DNA of 64,000 nt from Tardiphaga alba (GTDB lineage Bacteria; Pseudomonadota; Alphaproteobacteria; Rhizobiales; Xanthobacteraceae). Numbering within the stretch: the first letter of the stretch is position 1; every line of letters begins with the position of its first letter. A program made the translations under genes and the position numbers. This document shows positions 40,667-49,023 of the stretch, piece after piece. Below the pieces are notes generated by a model. It was given only the letters and a program-made list of their open reading frames with translations. It ran no database searches and was not told where the DNA came from. Location of the stretch: the NCBI RefSeq assembly GCF_018279705.1, contig NZ_CP036498.1, positions 1,257,001 through 1,321,000 on the forward strand. The letters run 5' to 3'.

Positions 40667-41521
40667 TCAGAATGCCGCCCGTCGCCCGAGGATGCCTGCC
40701 GGCCGGATCATCAAGGTGATCACGACGGCGACCAGCGACACCAGCTCCGTCCATGATGTGGAGATGAGATAGGCAACGATGGTCTCGGAATAACCGAGGA
40801 TCAGCGAGGCGATGATGCTGCCCGGGATCGAGCCGAGCCCACCGACGATGACGATGGCGAAGGCTTTCACCATCGGCAGCAGGCCCATGGTCGGCTGCAC
40901 GGTGAGAAAGGGCGACACCAGAATGCCCGCCAGCGCGGCAGTGCCGGCCGAGATCGCCATCACGATGGAGAAGATGCGATTGGTCGGGATGCCCATATAC
41001 TGCGCGGCTTCCGGATCCTGCGACACTGCGAGGATCGCCGCGCCCAGCCGGGTGCGCTGGATGAACAGCCACAGCAGCAGCAGCACGAGGACGCCCATGA
41101 CCAGTGCGAGCAGGCGCTGTCCGCCGATGTCGACGCCGCCGATGGTCAGCTTGTCGGCGACGAAGGAGGGGACGTTGCGATATTCGGAGCCGAAGGTGAT
41201 GAACAGCGCCTGCTCGACAGCGAGCGACACGGCCAGCGTGATCATCAACACAGCGAGTTGAGAGGCGCGCAGTGGACGTACCAGAAAACGTTCCATTAGC
41301 ACGCCGAAGCCCGCGACCAGCAGCACCGCAAGTGGCGCTGCGATCAGCAGTGGGAAGCCGAGCAGCGACGTGAAGACATAGGCCGAATAGGCGCCGAGCG
41401 CATAGAACGAGCCATGGGCGAGATTGAGGATGCGAGCGACACCAAAGATGAGCGTGAAGCCGACAGCCAGCATGGCATAGATGGCGCTCGACACGGCGCC
41501 GTAAATCAAGATCTGGAGCAT
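40667..41521 (-). CDS. livH: Branched-chain amino acid-type ABC transporter permease LivH
   Basis: The 284-residue permease has the LivH-type start MLQILIYGAVSSAIYAMLAV, then GFTLIFGVARILNLAHGSFY, the coupling loop around RTRLGAAILAVSQDPEAAQY, and GLGSIPGSIIASLILGYSET near the end. It is followed after 1 base by livM and lies 142 bases downstream of the binding-protein gene, with hairpins between. Confidence 0.93.
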   Translation of the reverse strand: MLQILIYGAVSSAIYAMLAVGFTLIFGVARILNLAHGSFYALGAYSAYVFTSLLGFPLLIAAPLAVLLVAGFGVLMERFLVRPLRASQLAVLMITLAVSLAVEQALFITFGSEYRNVPSFVADKLTIGGVDIGGQRLLALVMGVLVLLLLWLFIQRTRLGAAILAVSQDPEAAQYMGIPTNRIFSIVMAISAGTAALAGILVSPFLTVQPTMGLLPMVKAFAIVIVGGLGSIPGSIIASLILGYSETIVAYLISTSWTELVSLVAVVITLMIRPAGILGRRAAF

Positions 41522-41587
41522 GAGAACCCGCTGTTGAGGACCGGACGGCGAAGGGCAAACTTCTATGGGTTTGCGCCTCCGTTTTCC

Positions 41588-41646
41588 GACCGGCGAGAAG
41601 TCGCCGGTCGTGCGGTGGCAGGGCGGTCAGGTGTGATCACCCGACC
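41588..41646 (-). terminator. Two hairpins between the binding-protein gene and livH
   Basis: GACCGGCGA and TCGCCGGTC pair perfectly around four bases at 41588-41609. A second pair, GGTCAGGTG and CACCCGACC (one mismatch), follows at 41625-41646. There is no T tract in the direction of the genes, so they probably act as mRNA stabilisers or partial attenuators, giving more binding protein than permease. This is a common arrangement in Liv operons. Confidence 0.5.
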
Positions 41647-41663
41647 GCGATCAACAGGTCAGT

Positions 41664-42875
41664 TCATCCACGGCGGGGGATCATTGGCCCCTTGGCCGAT
41701 TCCTTCGGCCAGACCACGACGCGAGCACCATCCTTCTGCCACTGTGCGAACAGCAGGTTCTGCAGGCCGGGGCCCTGTTTCACGTCGTGCACTTCGTCGA
41801 ACTGGATCTTGCCGGCGATGCCGACATAGTCTGTCTTTTCCAATTCCTTGATGACGGCGGCCGGTTCGACCGAATTGGCGCGCTTCACTGCCTCGGCATA
41901 GACGTGAACCGCATCGTAGGTGCCAACGCCGGTATAGACTGGGGCGGTACCAAAACGCTTCACGAACTCATCCCAGAACGGAATGGTCTTCGGCGTCAGT
42001 TCGGCACGGGTGGCGAACAAGCCGACGGTTTCGGCGAGCGCCTTGCCGCTGACGCGGGTGAAGAAGTCGGCGTCCTGGCTCTTCACGTCGATGCCGCCGA
42101 TCGGGATCGGCACCTGGGCGTCATGCCACTGCTTGACGAAGATGTCGCTTGAGGCATGCGACAGGATCACGATCAGATACTGCGCACCGGAATTCTTCAC
42201 CTTGGCGAAGAGCGGCGAAAAGTCCGAGGTCGAGGTGTCGAAGAATTCCGACAGTGGGATTTCGGTGCCGCCTTCGATGGCGCCCTTCTTCAGGATCGGC
42301 ACCAGATCCTGCACCCATTTGGCATTCTCGCCGACAATGGCGACCTTCTTCAGGCCCATCTCGCCTTTGAGCTTGCCGTTGATGAAGTCCACCAGCGCGC
42401 GGGCCTGATGGCCGGCGTGGATCGGTGACACTCGGAAGATGTATTTATAGTTCTCGTAATCCGTTTTCACCTTGGCGGTGATGGCCGGAGAGGCGGCGCC
42501 GACGCCGAGATAGATCGTCTTGGCGTTGGCGATATGCGGCAGCTGCGCCAGAGTCACGCCCGATGTATAGCCGCCGATCAGCACGTCGACTTTCTCGTCG
42601 GCGGTCAGCTTCTTGATGGCGGCGATGCCCTGTTCGGGATTCTCGGTCTCGTCGGCGACGACGATCTCAAGCTTGCGGCCGAGCAATCCGCCCTTCGCAT
42701 TGATTTCCTCGATGGCCATCTTCGCCGCGTTCTGGGTGTCGCGGCCGACCTGTAGCTGGATCGATGTGGGAAGGCCGATCTTGATCGGCTGCTGCGCCGA
42801 GACTGGCGTAGTGGAAGCAAGGGCGCCAGCAACAATCACACTGGCAGCCGCAAGCGGCCTCAGAAATGAGTTCAT
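41664..42875 (-). CDS. ABC transporter substrate-binding protein (LivK / Peripla_BP_6 type)
   Basis: The 403-residue periplasmic binding protein has a signal peptide (LRPLAAASVIVAGALASTTP, cut near VSA-QQ). The two-lobe type I fold begins IKIGLPTSIQLQVGRDTQNA, with GGLLGRKLEIVVADETENPE, VDVLIGGYTSGVTLAQLPHI and FRVSPIHAGHQARALVDFIN as usual. It gives the transporter its specificity, which cannot be read from sequence. It is the first gene of the liv operon. Confidence 0.93.
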   Translation of the reverse strand: MNSFLRPLAAASVIVAGALASTTPVSAQQPIKIGLPTSIQLQVGRDTQNAAKMAIEEINAKGGLLGRKLEIVVADETENPEQGIAAIKKLTADEKVDVLIGGYTSGVTLAQLPHIANAKTIYLGVGAASPAITAKVKTDYENYKYIFRVSPIHAGHQARALVDFINGKLKGEMGLKKVAIVGENAKWVQDLVPILKKGAIEGGTEIPLSEFFDTSTSDFSPLFAKVKNSGAQYLIVILSHASSDIFVKQWHDAQVPIPIGGIDVKSQDADFFTRVSGKALAETVGLFATRAELTPKTIPFWDEFVKRFGTAPVYTGVGTYDAVHVYAEAVKRANSVEPAAVIKELEKTDYVGIAGKIQFDEVHDVKQGPGLQNLLFAQWQKDGARVVVWPKESAKGPMIPRRG

Positions 42876-43329
42876 GGTATCTCTCCCTAGAATACATCTG
42901 GGTCGTTGCCCGATGCTTTTTGTATGAGAGCAGACTGCCAAGTGCTGTGAGAGAGTCAAGAAAGATCGCGCGCGATCGTGCAATGCGGATGGGTTGTTCG
43001 CATTGCTTTGTGAGTAAAGCTTCTGTTGCAACGCGATGGTTGGTGGTCGATGTGAAGATCGATCGCGCGATCAATGTCTGTGGACTCGTCGCGCGCAACT
43101 GCAACATGCCTGCTGAGCGGTCGATGCGAACGATGTTTGAATTTCTGTTTGAAACACCCCGAGGGGTGGGACCGCCGACGCAGGTAAAAACGGCGGTCCC
43201 GTGCCGGGCATTAAAATTCGGGAAGGGAAAGCGACTTCCGCATCCGCGCTGCACGACACGGGATCGACGGTATATTAGCGCCGCATTGCTGCAACTTGGT
43301 TCAAATCTTAACCTAACCGATTAGGCTTA
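42876..43329. other. Intergenic region upstream of the liv operon
   Basis: These 454 bases hold no convincing gene. Two related palindromes, GATCGCGCGCGATC at 42964-42977 and GATCGCGCGATC at 43061-43072, lie 89 and 186 bases before the binding-protein start and may be operator sites. Hairpins at 43155-43200 probably terminate the small gene upstream. The stretch CCTAACCGATTAGG near 43313 is an imperfect palindrome close to the stop of that gene. Confidence 0.5.
43155..43200 (-). terminator. Probable terminator of the four-cysteine gene
   Basis: In the minus direction, GGGACCGCCG and CGGCGGTCCC (43191-43200 and 43168-43177) pair across 13 bases. They are followed by a second hairpin, CACCCC-TC-GGGGTG, and then TTTC. 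They lie about 130 bases after the stop at 43330. The T tract is short, so efficiency is uncertain. Confidence 0.5.
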
Positions 43330-43788
43330 CTAGGCCGGCCTTTTGAATAATTCGGCGAGGGTCGGAGAATAATTTGCTGCGCGGTCGCGTTTTGTCCGCA
43401 TCAGCGTGAGCTCGTTGGCGTTGGCGCAATAGTCCTCATAGTGCGCTGCGGCCGTCTTCGCCGCCAGATCGACGTGGCAGGCCTGCTTATGGGTGCAGCC
43501 GGCACAGGCATGGCGCATTTCCATCATTTGCGGCGGTGCAATCCTGGTGATGGCCTCTTCCGTGAAGCCGAGCGCGCGCAGCATCTGCGGCAACTCTTCC
43601 GCGCCATCGACGCCGCGGCGTACGAGGTCCGTGAGGTCGCCGGGGGCGAGGCCCAGTTCATGCGCCATGCGGGTGAATTCGCCGTGGTCGAGCCCGGAAA
43701 GTTCGTTGAGTTGGCGGCGCTGCTGAACCCAGGCGCCGAACTGATCGATCAGGTAGCTGACCACAGGATATTGTTGAGCGGTTGTCAT
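43330..43788 (-). CDS. Four-cysteine protein (possible DUF6455 family)
   Basis: The 152-residue soluble protein is helical at first (FGAWVQQRRQLNELSGLDHG, EFTRMAHELGLAPGDLTDLV) and ends with a cysteine cluster (HACAGCTHKQACHVDL, then YCANANELTLM) that could hold an iron-sulfur centre, zinc or heme. I associate this pattern with DUF6455, from memory. A strong AGGAG site precedes the ATG, and a FixK-like box lies 56 bases further upstream, suggesting expression at low oxygen. Confidence 0.78.
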   Translation of the reverse strand: MTTAQQYPVVSYLIDQFGAWVQQRRQLNELSGLDHGEFTRMAHELGLAPGDLTDLVRRGVDGAEELPQMLRALGFTEEAITRIAPPQMMEMRHACAGCTHKQACHVDLAAKTAAAHYEDYCANANELTLMRTKRDRAANYSPTLAELFKRPA

Positions 43789-43843
43789 CGCGATCTCCTG
43801 CTGTGTGTTGCTGGCAGGATCAGCCCGGATGGGCCCGGTCGCA

Positions 43844-43857
43844 TTGCTCTAGATCAA
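43844..43857. promoter_or_regulatory. FixK/FNR-type box
   Basis: TTGC-TCTAGA-TCAA matches the rhizobial FixK2 pattern TTG(A/C)-N6-(T/G)CAA. Its centre is 62 bases before the start codon of the four-cysteine gene. With the usual 41.5-base spacing, transcription would begin near 43809, leaving room for the AGGAG site. It may also face the secreted protein gene at 44013. Confidence 0.55.
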
Positions 43858-44012
43858 TCGGCGGTTGCGCTGGGGACGGTTAGGCTTACCGTTGGAAATG
43901 CCTGCGCCGCAGCGGTTTTCGGGGAACGGACGGGCTGGCTTCCCGGTTATTCGTCCTTAGATTGGAAGCATTGTCATTTCCAGAAGCCGGCATGCGGCCT
44001 CAGGAGGCGTAG

Positions 44013-44453
44013 ATGACGTTGAGATATTTGGCTGCTGCGATAGCCGGCATTGCTTTGCTGGGCAGCGGGGCCGCGCAGGCAGATGCGGTTGCCGCAAACA
44101 GCTACAAGCCCGGCGATTACCTGACGCTCGATCTTCGGGCGGCATTGCTTTCTCCGAAGCCGCTCGGGCCCGGCGCGCAATTCGAGGCCTACCCGATCAC
44201 GGCGCGCGCCGATGCGAAGAACGAGATCGATGCCAAGATCGACGCCAAGATCGACGCGGTGGCTGACAAGCCTGCCGCGCAGAAAGCCGTTCCAGTGGCA
44301 AAGCCGCCGCGCGCCACCGCGACACGCCCGCAGCCCCCGGCGCGTGCCCGCGTCGCGCGCCCGCGCAGCAATCCGCTGGATGCGAATGCGGCGGACACGC
44401 GCATACAGACGTGGCCGTGCCGCACGGGCGGGATTTGTGCCTGGCAGCGGTAG
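44013..44453 (+). CDS. Secreted hypothetical protein
   Basis: The 146-residue protein has a signal peptide (LRYLAAAIAGIALLGSGAAQA). The mature part begins DAVAANSYKPGDYLTLDLRA and continues with a repeat of charged triplets (EIDAKIDAKIDA) and an Ala/Pro/Arg-rich basic region. It ends with two cysteines (WPCRTGGICAW). No family was recognised. The short hydrophilic repeat suggests an extended periplasmic protein. GAGGCG precedes the ATG. Confidence 0.7.
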   Translation: MTLRYLAAAIAGIALLGSGAAQADAVAANSYKPGDYLTLDLRAALLSPKPLGPGAQFEAYPITARADAKNEIDAKIDAKIDAVADKPAAQKAVPVAKPPRATATRPQPPARARVARPRSNPLDANAADTRIQTWPCRTGGICAWQR

Positions 44454-44458
44454 CATTT

Positions 44459-44493
44459 CGTAAGATGGATCGCCGCGCTCAACTTATCTTACG
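44459..44493. repeat. Inverted repeat CGTAAGAT / ATCTTACG between convergent genes
   Basis: Perfect 8-base arms 19 bases apart overlap the stop codon of the DUF29 gene. The arms resemble a diverged form of the GTAGGATGGG palindrome at 12350. It may serve both convergent genes as a terminator. Confidence 0.5.
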
Positions 44494-44962
44494 TTATCGC
44501 TGCTGCGATCGTCTGCAATGCTTTCTCGGTATCGAAGTCTACATCCAACATAGCGTCGAGCGAGAGTGGACAGACGTCTGGCAGGTTCTTGACGACGATA
44601 TTGTGCCGAGCCAGTTCGGCTGTTGTACGTCGTTTCGCAAGCCGCCAAATCGTATCCAGATCGAGGCGCTGCTTTATGCCGGGAGAGAGTGAGAGCACGG
44701 CATCGGCTTGAAAGCGCAAGACCTCCTTGAACCACCGTTGGACCGATGGCGCTTTTGGATCGAGATGCAGCTTAAAAAGATGGACGAGCATCTGGACAAG
44801 GAAGCTCGATGTCCTTCGGATCTGCTCCCGCCCCATATCTTCGATCTCTTCCGCCAGCCGTTCGGTATCGAGCGCATTGACGTCGAGAGGCCGGGATCGG
44901 AGCGCCGCAGCTTGCTGCTGCGTCCATTCAAAGAAATCAAGTTCGTAAGTGCGCGCATCCAT
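44489..44962 (-). CDS. DUF29 domain-containing protein
   Basis: The 157-residue protein starts MDARTYELDFFEWTQQQAAA, followed by the family pattern ERLAEEIEDMGREQIRRTSS, LLxHLxK-like VHLFKLHLDPKAP and a C-terminal region with TTAELARHNIVVKNLPD. DUF29 is common in cyanobacteria and rhizobia; its biochemical role is unknown, although some members occur near toxin-antitoxin genes. None is visible here. The ATG at 44962 is preferred to one at 44980. Confidence 0.85.
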   Translation of the reverse strand: MDARTYELDFFEWTQQQAAALRSRPLDVNALDTERLAEEIEDMGREQIRRTSSFLVQMLVHLFKLHLDPKAPSVQRWFKEVLRFQADAVLSLSPGIKQRLDLDTIWRLAKRRTTAELARHNIVVKNLPDVCPLSLDAMLDVDFDTEKALQTIAAAIT

Positions 44963-45034
44963 GGCAAGTGCCTCTCTCACTGGAGGGTATCACTGTGCGG
45001 TTTGTCGTCAATAACAGTAATTATGAACTAAAAA

Positions 45035-45072
45035 GGGACCGGCAAGGTGTACTTGCCGGTCCCCGGTTTTTG
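45035..45072. terminator. Rho-independent bidirectional terminator
   Basis: GGGACCGGCAAG (45035-45046) and CTTGCCGGTCCC (45052-45063) form a perfect 12-base stem with a 5-base loop. TTTTT follows on both strands. It terminates the M20 peptidase gene, whose stop is at 45094 on the minus strand. Confidence 0.9.
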
Positions 45073-45093
45073 TCTCACTTAGGTGAAAGACGT

Positions 45094-46383
45094 TTACGCC
45101 TTCACCTCTTCCACGCCGCACCATTCGGCGATGAACAGCGCCAGCGCCGTCGTTGTCTTCTTCAGCGAGGGCAGGTTGACGCCTTCGTCGAAGCCATGGA
45201 CGCCGCGCGAAATGCAGCCGTAGTTCAGTGTCGGGATATTGTCGAACAGCGCATAAACGCGGCTGTCGAGATAGGCCAACGACGTTTCCGGCTTCGGCTT
45301 CTGCCCGAACACGATTTCATGCGCAGCGGCCAGCGTGTTCTCGGCATCCGAGCCGGGCTTCAGCTCGTAGCCTTCGGCCTGGAAACCGTTGAAGGTGACG
45401 GTCGGCGGGATATTCGACAGGAACGGGTCCTGGCGCGAGAAGGCGGCGACGCGGTCCACGATTTCCTTCTTCGCGGCTTCGGCGGTCTTGCCGGGCAGCA
45501 GCGAGATACGGAAATCGATCTTGCACCAGGCCGGGACCGACGAGGCCCAGTCACCACCGGCGATCTTGCCGATGTTGAGGTTGACCGGCTTCTCGATGTG
45601 CTTGAAGTGCTCGTGCTCGCCCTTGGTGGCGTTCCACTCGGCTTCCAGCTTGCGCAGCTCGCCGACCACGCGATAGGCGCCGTCGATGGCATTGGCGCCG
45701 GTACCCATGCGCTGCACGTGAACCGGCACGCCGCGCACTTCCACCTGGAACCAGACCACGCCGATATTGGCGCGGGTGATGGTCTCATGCGAAGGCTCGG
45801 AGACGACCACTGCATCGGCCTTGTAGCCGCGCAAATGCGTCATCAGGGCGCCGTCGCCGGTGGATTCTTCTTCCACCACCGACTGCAGATACACGGTGGC
45901 TGCCGGCTGCAGGCCGATGCTCTTCAGCGCGTCGAGGGCGAAGATGTTGGAAGCGCAGCCCGCCTTCATGTCGCCGGCGCCGCGGCCCTGCATCCAGTCG
46001 CCCTGGATCACGGGGTCGTAGGGCGGGGTCGCCCACATGTCGAGCGGGCCTTCCGGCACCACGTCCACATGGCCCTGCATGATCAGCGAGCGGCCGGTTT
46101 CGTTGCGCGGACGATGGGTGCCGACGACGATCGGAGCCTGCGAATGCAGTTCATCCCAGGCGCCGGCGCCGGGATGACGCTTCAGCGCTTCCTTGTCCAT
46201 GTTGAAGCGCTCCATGCTGTAGCCGCGCTCCTTCATGGCGCGGAACATGAAGTCCTGCATGGTGTGTTCGTTGCCGCGGGTGGATTCGTGGCGAACCATG
46301 TCCTGGGTGAATTTGACCTGGGCGTCAAAACCCTTGTCGACGGCGGCGATGATCTTGTCGCGAAGGGCGGGATCGAGAGCCAT
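45094..46383 (-). CDS. M20 family metallopeptidase / ArgE-DapE-type deacylase
   Basis: This 429-residue zinc-dependent amidohydrolase has metal ligands in SLIMQGHVDVVPEGP (His) and GRGAGDMKAGCASNIFAL (Asp), a catalytic glutamate pair in VVEEESTGDGA, and a dimerisation domain between about residues 200 and 320. It cleaves N-acyl amino acids or related amides. Neighbours GabT and the deacetylase-like gene suggest use of acylated amines or amino acids from outside. The ATG at 46383 fits the family; the frame beyond it reads into a repeat. Confidence 0.92.
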   Translation of the reverse strand: MALDPALRDKIIAAVDKGFDAQVKFTQDMVRHESTRGNEHTMQDFMFRAMKERGYSMERFNMDKEALKRHPGAGAWDELHSQAPIVVGTHRPRNETGRSLIMQGHVDVVPEGPLDMWATPPYDPVIQGDWMQGRGAGDMKAGCASNIFALDALKSIGLQPAATVYLQSVVEEESTGDGALMTHLRGYKADAVVVSEPSHETITRANIGVVWFQVEVRGVPVHVQRMGTGANAIDGAYRVVGELRKLEAEWNATKGEHEHFKHIEKPVNLNIGKIAGGDWASSVPAWCKIDFRISLLPGKTAEAAKKEIVDRVAAFSRQDPFLSNIPPTVTFNGFQAEGYELKPGSDAENTLAAAHEIVFGQKPKPETSLAYLDSRVYALFDNIPTLNYGCISRGVHGFDEGVNLPSLKKTTTALALFIAEWCGVEEVKA

Positions 46384-46421
46384 GTGGGGAGTCCTTCTGA
46401 AAAAATGCTGGGTCGTTGTTT

Positions 46422-46533
46422 CACCTCTCCCCTCCGGGGAGAGGTCGCCGCGTAGCGGCGGGTGAGGGGCTACACTCCAACGGAGTGTGTGGCGCCCCCT
46501 CACCCTGCCCCTCTCCCCGGTGGGGAGAGGGGA
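46422..46533. repeat. Palindromic element between gabT and the M20 gene
   Basis: It contains CACCTCTCCCCTCCGGGGAG hairpins at the left and CCCCTCTCCCCGGTGGGGAG at the right, with CCGCGTAGCGG in between. It lies between two genes of the same direction, unlike most elements in this window, and may separate their expression. Confidence 0.7.
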
Positions 46534-46555
46534 CACTACGGCCGGCGCGTTTTGT

Positions 46556-47833
46556 TTAGGCAGTCAGCGCGCGTTCGAGCTTTTCCATGCCTTCGTCCAG
46601 GATCTCGTCCTGGGCGGTGAGCGGGACGAGCACGCGGATGGTGTTGAAGTTGACACCGCAGGACAGCAGCACGAGGCCTTCCTCGACAGCCTTCTGCGTC
46701 ACCTTCTTGGTCATCTCGGCATCGGCTGCATCGCCGCCACGCTCCTTGACGATGTCGAAGGCGATCATGGCGCCGACATTGCGGATGCTGTCGATCGGCA
46801 CGAGGTCGTTGCGCTGCTGCATCTTCTTCAGGCGCGTGGTGATGCGCTCGCCGATATGGTTGGCGCGGTCCACCAGCTTCTCCTTCTCGAACACATCGAG
46901 CACGGCCATGGCCGCAGCAATCGCCAGCGGGTTGCCGGCATAGGTGCCGCCGAGGCCGCCCGGATCGGCAGCGTCCATGATCTTGGCCTTGCCGATCACG
47001 CCCGACAGCGGGAAGCCGCCGGCGAGGCTCTTCGCCACCGTGATGAGATCAGGCTTCACATCGTAATGTTCCATCGCGAACATCTTGCCGGTGCGGCCGT
47101 AGCCGGTCTGCACTTCGTCGGCGATCAGCACGATGCCGTTCTCGTCGCAGATCTTGCGCAGCGCGCGCATCAGTTCCGGCGGGGCCTGGTGGAAGCCGCC
47201 TTCGCCCTGCACGGGCTCGATGATGATGGCGGCCACGCGGGCCGGGTCGATGTCGGCCCTGAACAGGAAGTTCAAATACTTCAGCGACTCTTCAACCGTG
47301 ACGTCGAGCTGGGCGGCCGGGAAGGGCACGTGCCAGACTTCCGGCATCGCACCGCCAAAGCCCTTCTTGTAGGGGAACACCTTGCCCGTCATGGTCATGG
47401 TCATGTGGGTGCGGCCATGGAAGCCGCCGGTGAAGGCGATCACGCCGGCACGGCCGGTGGCGGCGCGGGCCATCTTGATGGCGTTTTCGGTGGCCTCGGC
47501 GCCGGTGGTGAAGAAGGCGGTCTTGGTGTCGCCGTCGATCGGGACCAGCTTGTTGAGGCGCTCGGCGAGGGTGACATAGGATTCATACAGCAGCACCTGG
47601 AAGCAGGTGTGCGTGAAGTTCTCCATTTGCGCCTTCACGGCCGCCATGACGTGCGGATGGCAATGACCGGTGTTGAGCACCGCAATGCCGCCGGCGAAAT
47701 CGACGTAGCGCTTGCCTTCGACGTCCCAGACTTCGGCATTCAGCGCTCGCTGTGCCGAGATCGGTGTGGAGTGGCCGATGCCGCGGGGTACCGCGGCTTC
47801 GCGGCGCGCGAAGATTTCTGCATTGGTAGCCAT
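46556..47833 (-). CDS. gabT: 4-aminobutyrate--2-oxoglutarate transaminase
   Basis: This 425-residue class III PLP aminotransferase has VDFAGGIAVLNTGHCHPHV early on, FFTTGAEATENAIKMARAAT, AFTGGFHGRTHMTMTMTGKV, the DEVQTGYGRTGKMFAMEHYD block and the PLP lysine in LITVAKSLAGGFPLSG. The match to GabT is close over the whole length. It turns 4-aminobutyrate into succinate semialdehyde, or acts on related omega-amines. It lies between the M20 deacylase and the deacetylase-like gene on one strand. Confidence 0.93.
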   Translation of the reverse strand: MATNAEIFARREAAVPRGIGHSTPISAQRALNAEVWDVEGKRYVDFAGGIAVLNTGHCHPHVMAAVKAQMENFTHTCFQVLLYESYVTLAERLNKLVPIDGDTKTAFFTTGAEATENAIKMARAATGRAGVIAFTGGFHGRTHMTMTMTGKVFPYKKGFGGAMPEVWHVPFPAAQLDVTVEESLKYLNFLFRADIDPARVAAIIIEPVQGEGGFHQAPPELMRALRKICDENGIVLIADEVQTGYGRTGKMFAMEHYDVKPDLITVAKSLAGGFPLSGVIGKAKIMDAADPGGLGGTYAGNPLAIAAAMAVLDVFEKEKLVDRANHIGERITTRLKKMQQRNDLVPIDSIRNVGAMIAFDIVKERGGDAADAEMTKKVTQKAVEEGLVLLSCGVNFNTIRVLVPLTAQDEILDEGMEKLERALTA

Positions 47834-47880
47834 TCGAGTTTGATCCTTCGAGTTTTCTTGGTGTTGGAGATGTTTTCACC

Positions 47881-47989
47881 GTCATTGCGAGGAGCGAAGC
47901 GACGAAGCAATCCAGTCCTCGCCTGTTGCCTTCTGGATTGCTTCGCCCAAACGAATTGCGCGGCAATTCGTCAGGGCTCGCAATGACGA
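47881..47989. repeat. REP-like palindrome, copy 4
   Basis: It begins GTCATTGCGAGGAGCGAAGC and ends GGCTCGCAATGACGA, with an added inner hairpin ACGAATTGCGCGGCAATTCG. It lies between the deacetylase-like gene and gabT, both on the minus strand. Confidence 0.85.
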
Positions 47990-47998
47990 TGGAAAGGG

Positions 47999-49023
47999 TT
48001 AGCGCGCGGATTCAAACCCCGCGAGCGTGGAGGTGAGATTGGCGCCCAGGATGTCGGACAGATATCCGCCTTCCTGAACGATGACAGTGGGCAGGCCGAT
48101 GCGTGCAACGGCCGCGCCGATGCGGTTGAAGCCCGGGGTGGTGACCTTCAATGCCGCAAGCGGATCATGCTCGGATGCATCGAGGCCGAGCGCGAGGACG
48201 AGCGCGGTAGGCGCGAAGGATTTGATCGTTTTCTCCGCGACAGCGAGCGCATCGATAAAGCCGTCGTCCCCAGTGCCGATGGCGAGCGGGATATTGAGAT
48301 TGGCGCCGAGGCCGTTGCCTTCGCCTTTCTCGTCCGCATAGCCCCAGACGAACGGATAGTAACCGGTCGGGTCGGCATGGATCGAGACGGTGAGCACGTC
48401 CGGGCGCGCATAGAAGATGCCCTGGGTGCCGTTGCCGTGATGCACGTCCACATCGAGGATGGCGACGCGCTCATGCTTGGTGCGCAGGTGCTCGGCGGCG
48501 ATGGCCGAATTGTTCATGAAGCAGAAGCCGCCGGCGAGATCGCGATAGGCGTGATGGCCGGGCGGGCGGCACAGCGCATAGACGGCGTCCTCGCCATCCA
48601 TCACCATCTGCGCGGCCGTCACGGCGATGTCCGTCGCCGCGCAGGCGCCGGCCCAGGTGCCGGGGCTGATCGGCGCCGATGTGTCCACCGTGTGCCAGCC
48701 GAGCTTTCCGACGATGTGGCTGGGATAGCTGCCCGGTACGCGATTGGGATGGATGTTCGGGATCATCTCGGTGCCGTAATCCGGCAGCTTGATCCATTCT
48801 TCCCAGGCGGTCTCCAGGAAGCGCAGATATTCCGGCGAATGCACGCGCGCGCGCGGGCCCTGGCCGAATTCGGTCGGCGCCACCAGCGTGTGCTTGCCGT
48901 CATTCAGCCCTTGAGCAGGCGCACGGCGCGCTCCGGCTGTTCGGTGGTTTTGCGGATCTGGCCGCGCACCAGATAGAATTGCGGATCATGCGCGCTGTGC
49001 TTGTCGGAAGTGACGGCTTTCAC
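47999..49023 (-). pseudogene. Histone deacetylase family protein (acetylpolyamine amidohydrolase-like), frameshifted
   Basis: The full locus starts with a GTG at 49023 and encodes MKAVTSDKHSAHDPQFYLVR and on. After LLKG the frame is lost in the C run at 48908-48910 and continues from 48907 in another frame to 47999. With one more base the text reads RLLKGLNDGKHTLVAPTEFG without a break. The body has the zinc site ILDVDVHHGNGTQGIFYARP and the GHHAYRDLAGGFCFMNN motif of the class II-like deacetylases, which in bacteria remove acetyl groups from polyamines or small amides. The start overlaps the GntR stop (GTGA), so these two are co-transcribed. The lesion may be a sequencing error. Confidence 0.88.

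Noticed and set aside
6871..47989. The repeated GTCATTGCGAGG palindromes as a CRISPR array
   Set aside because: The copies are tens of kilobases apart, each is a single long hairpin, and there are no regular spacers or cas genes.
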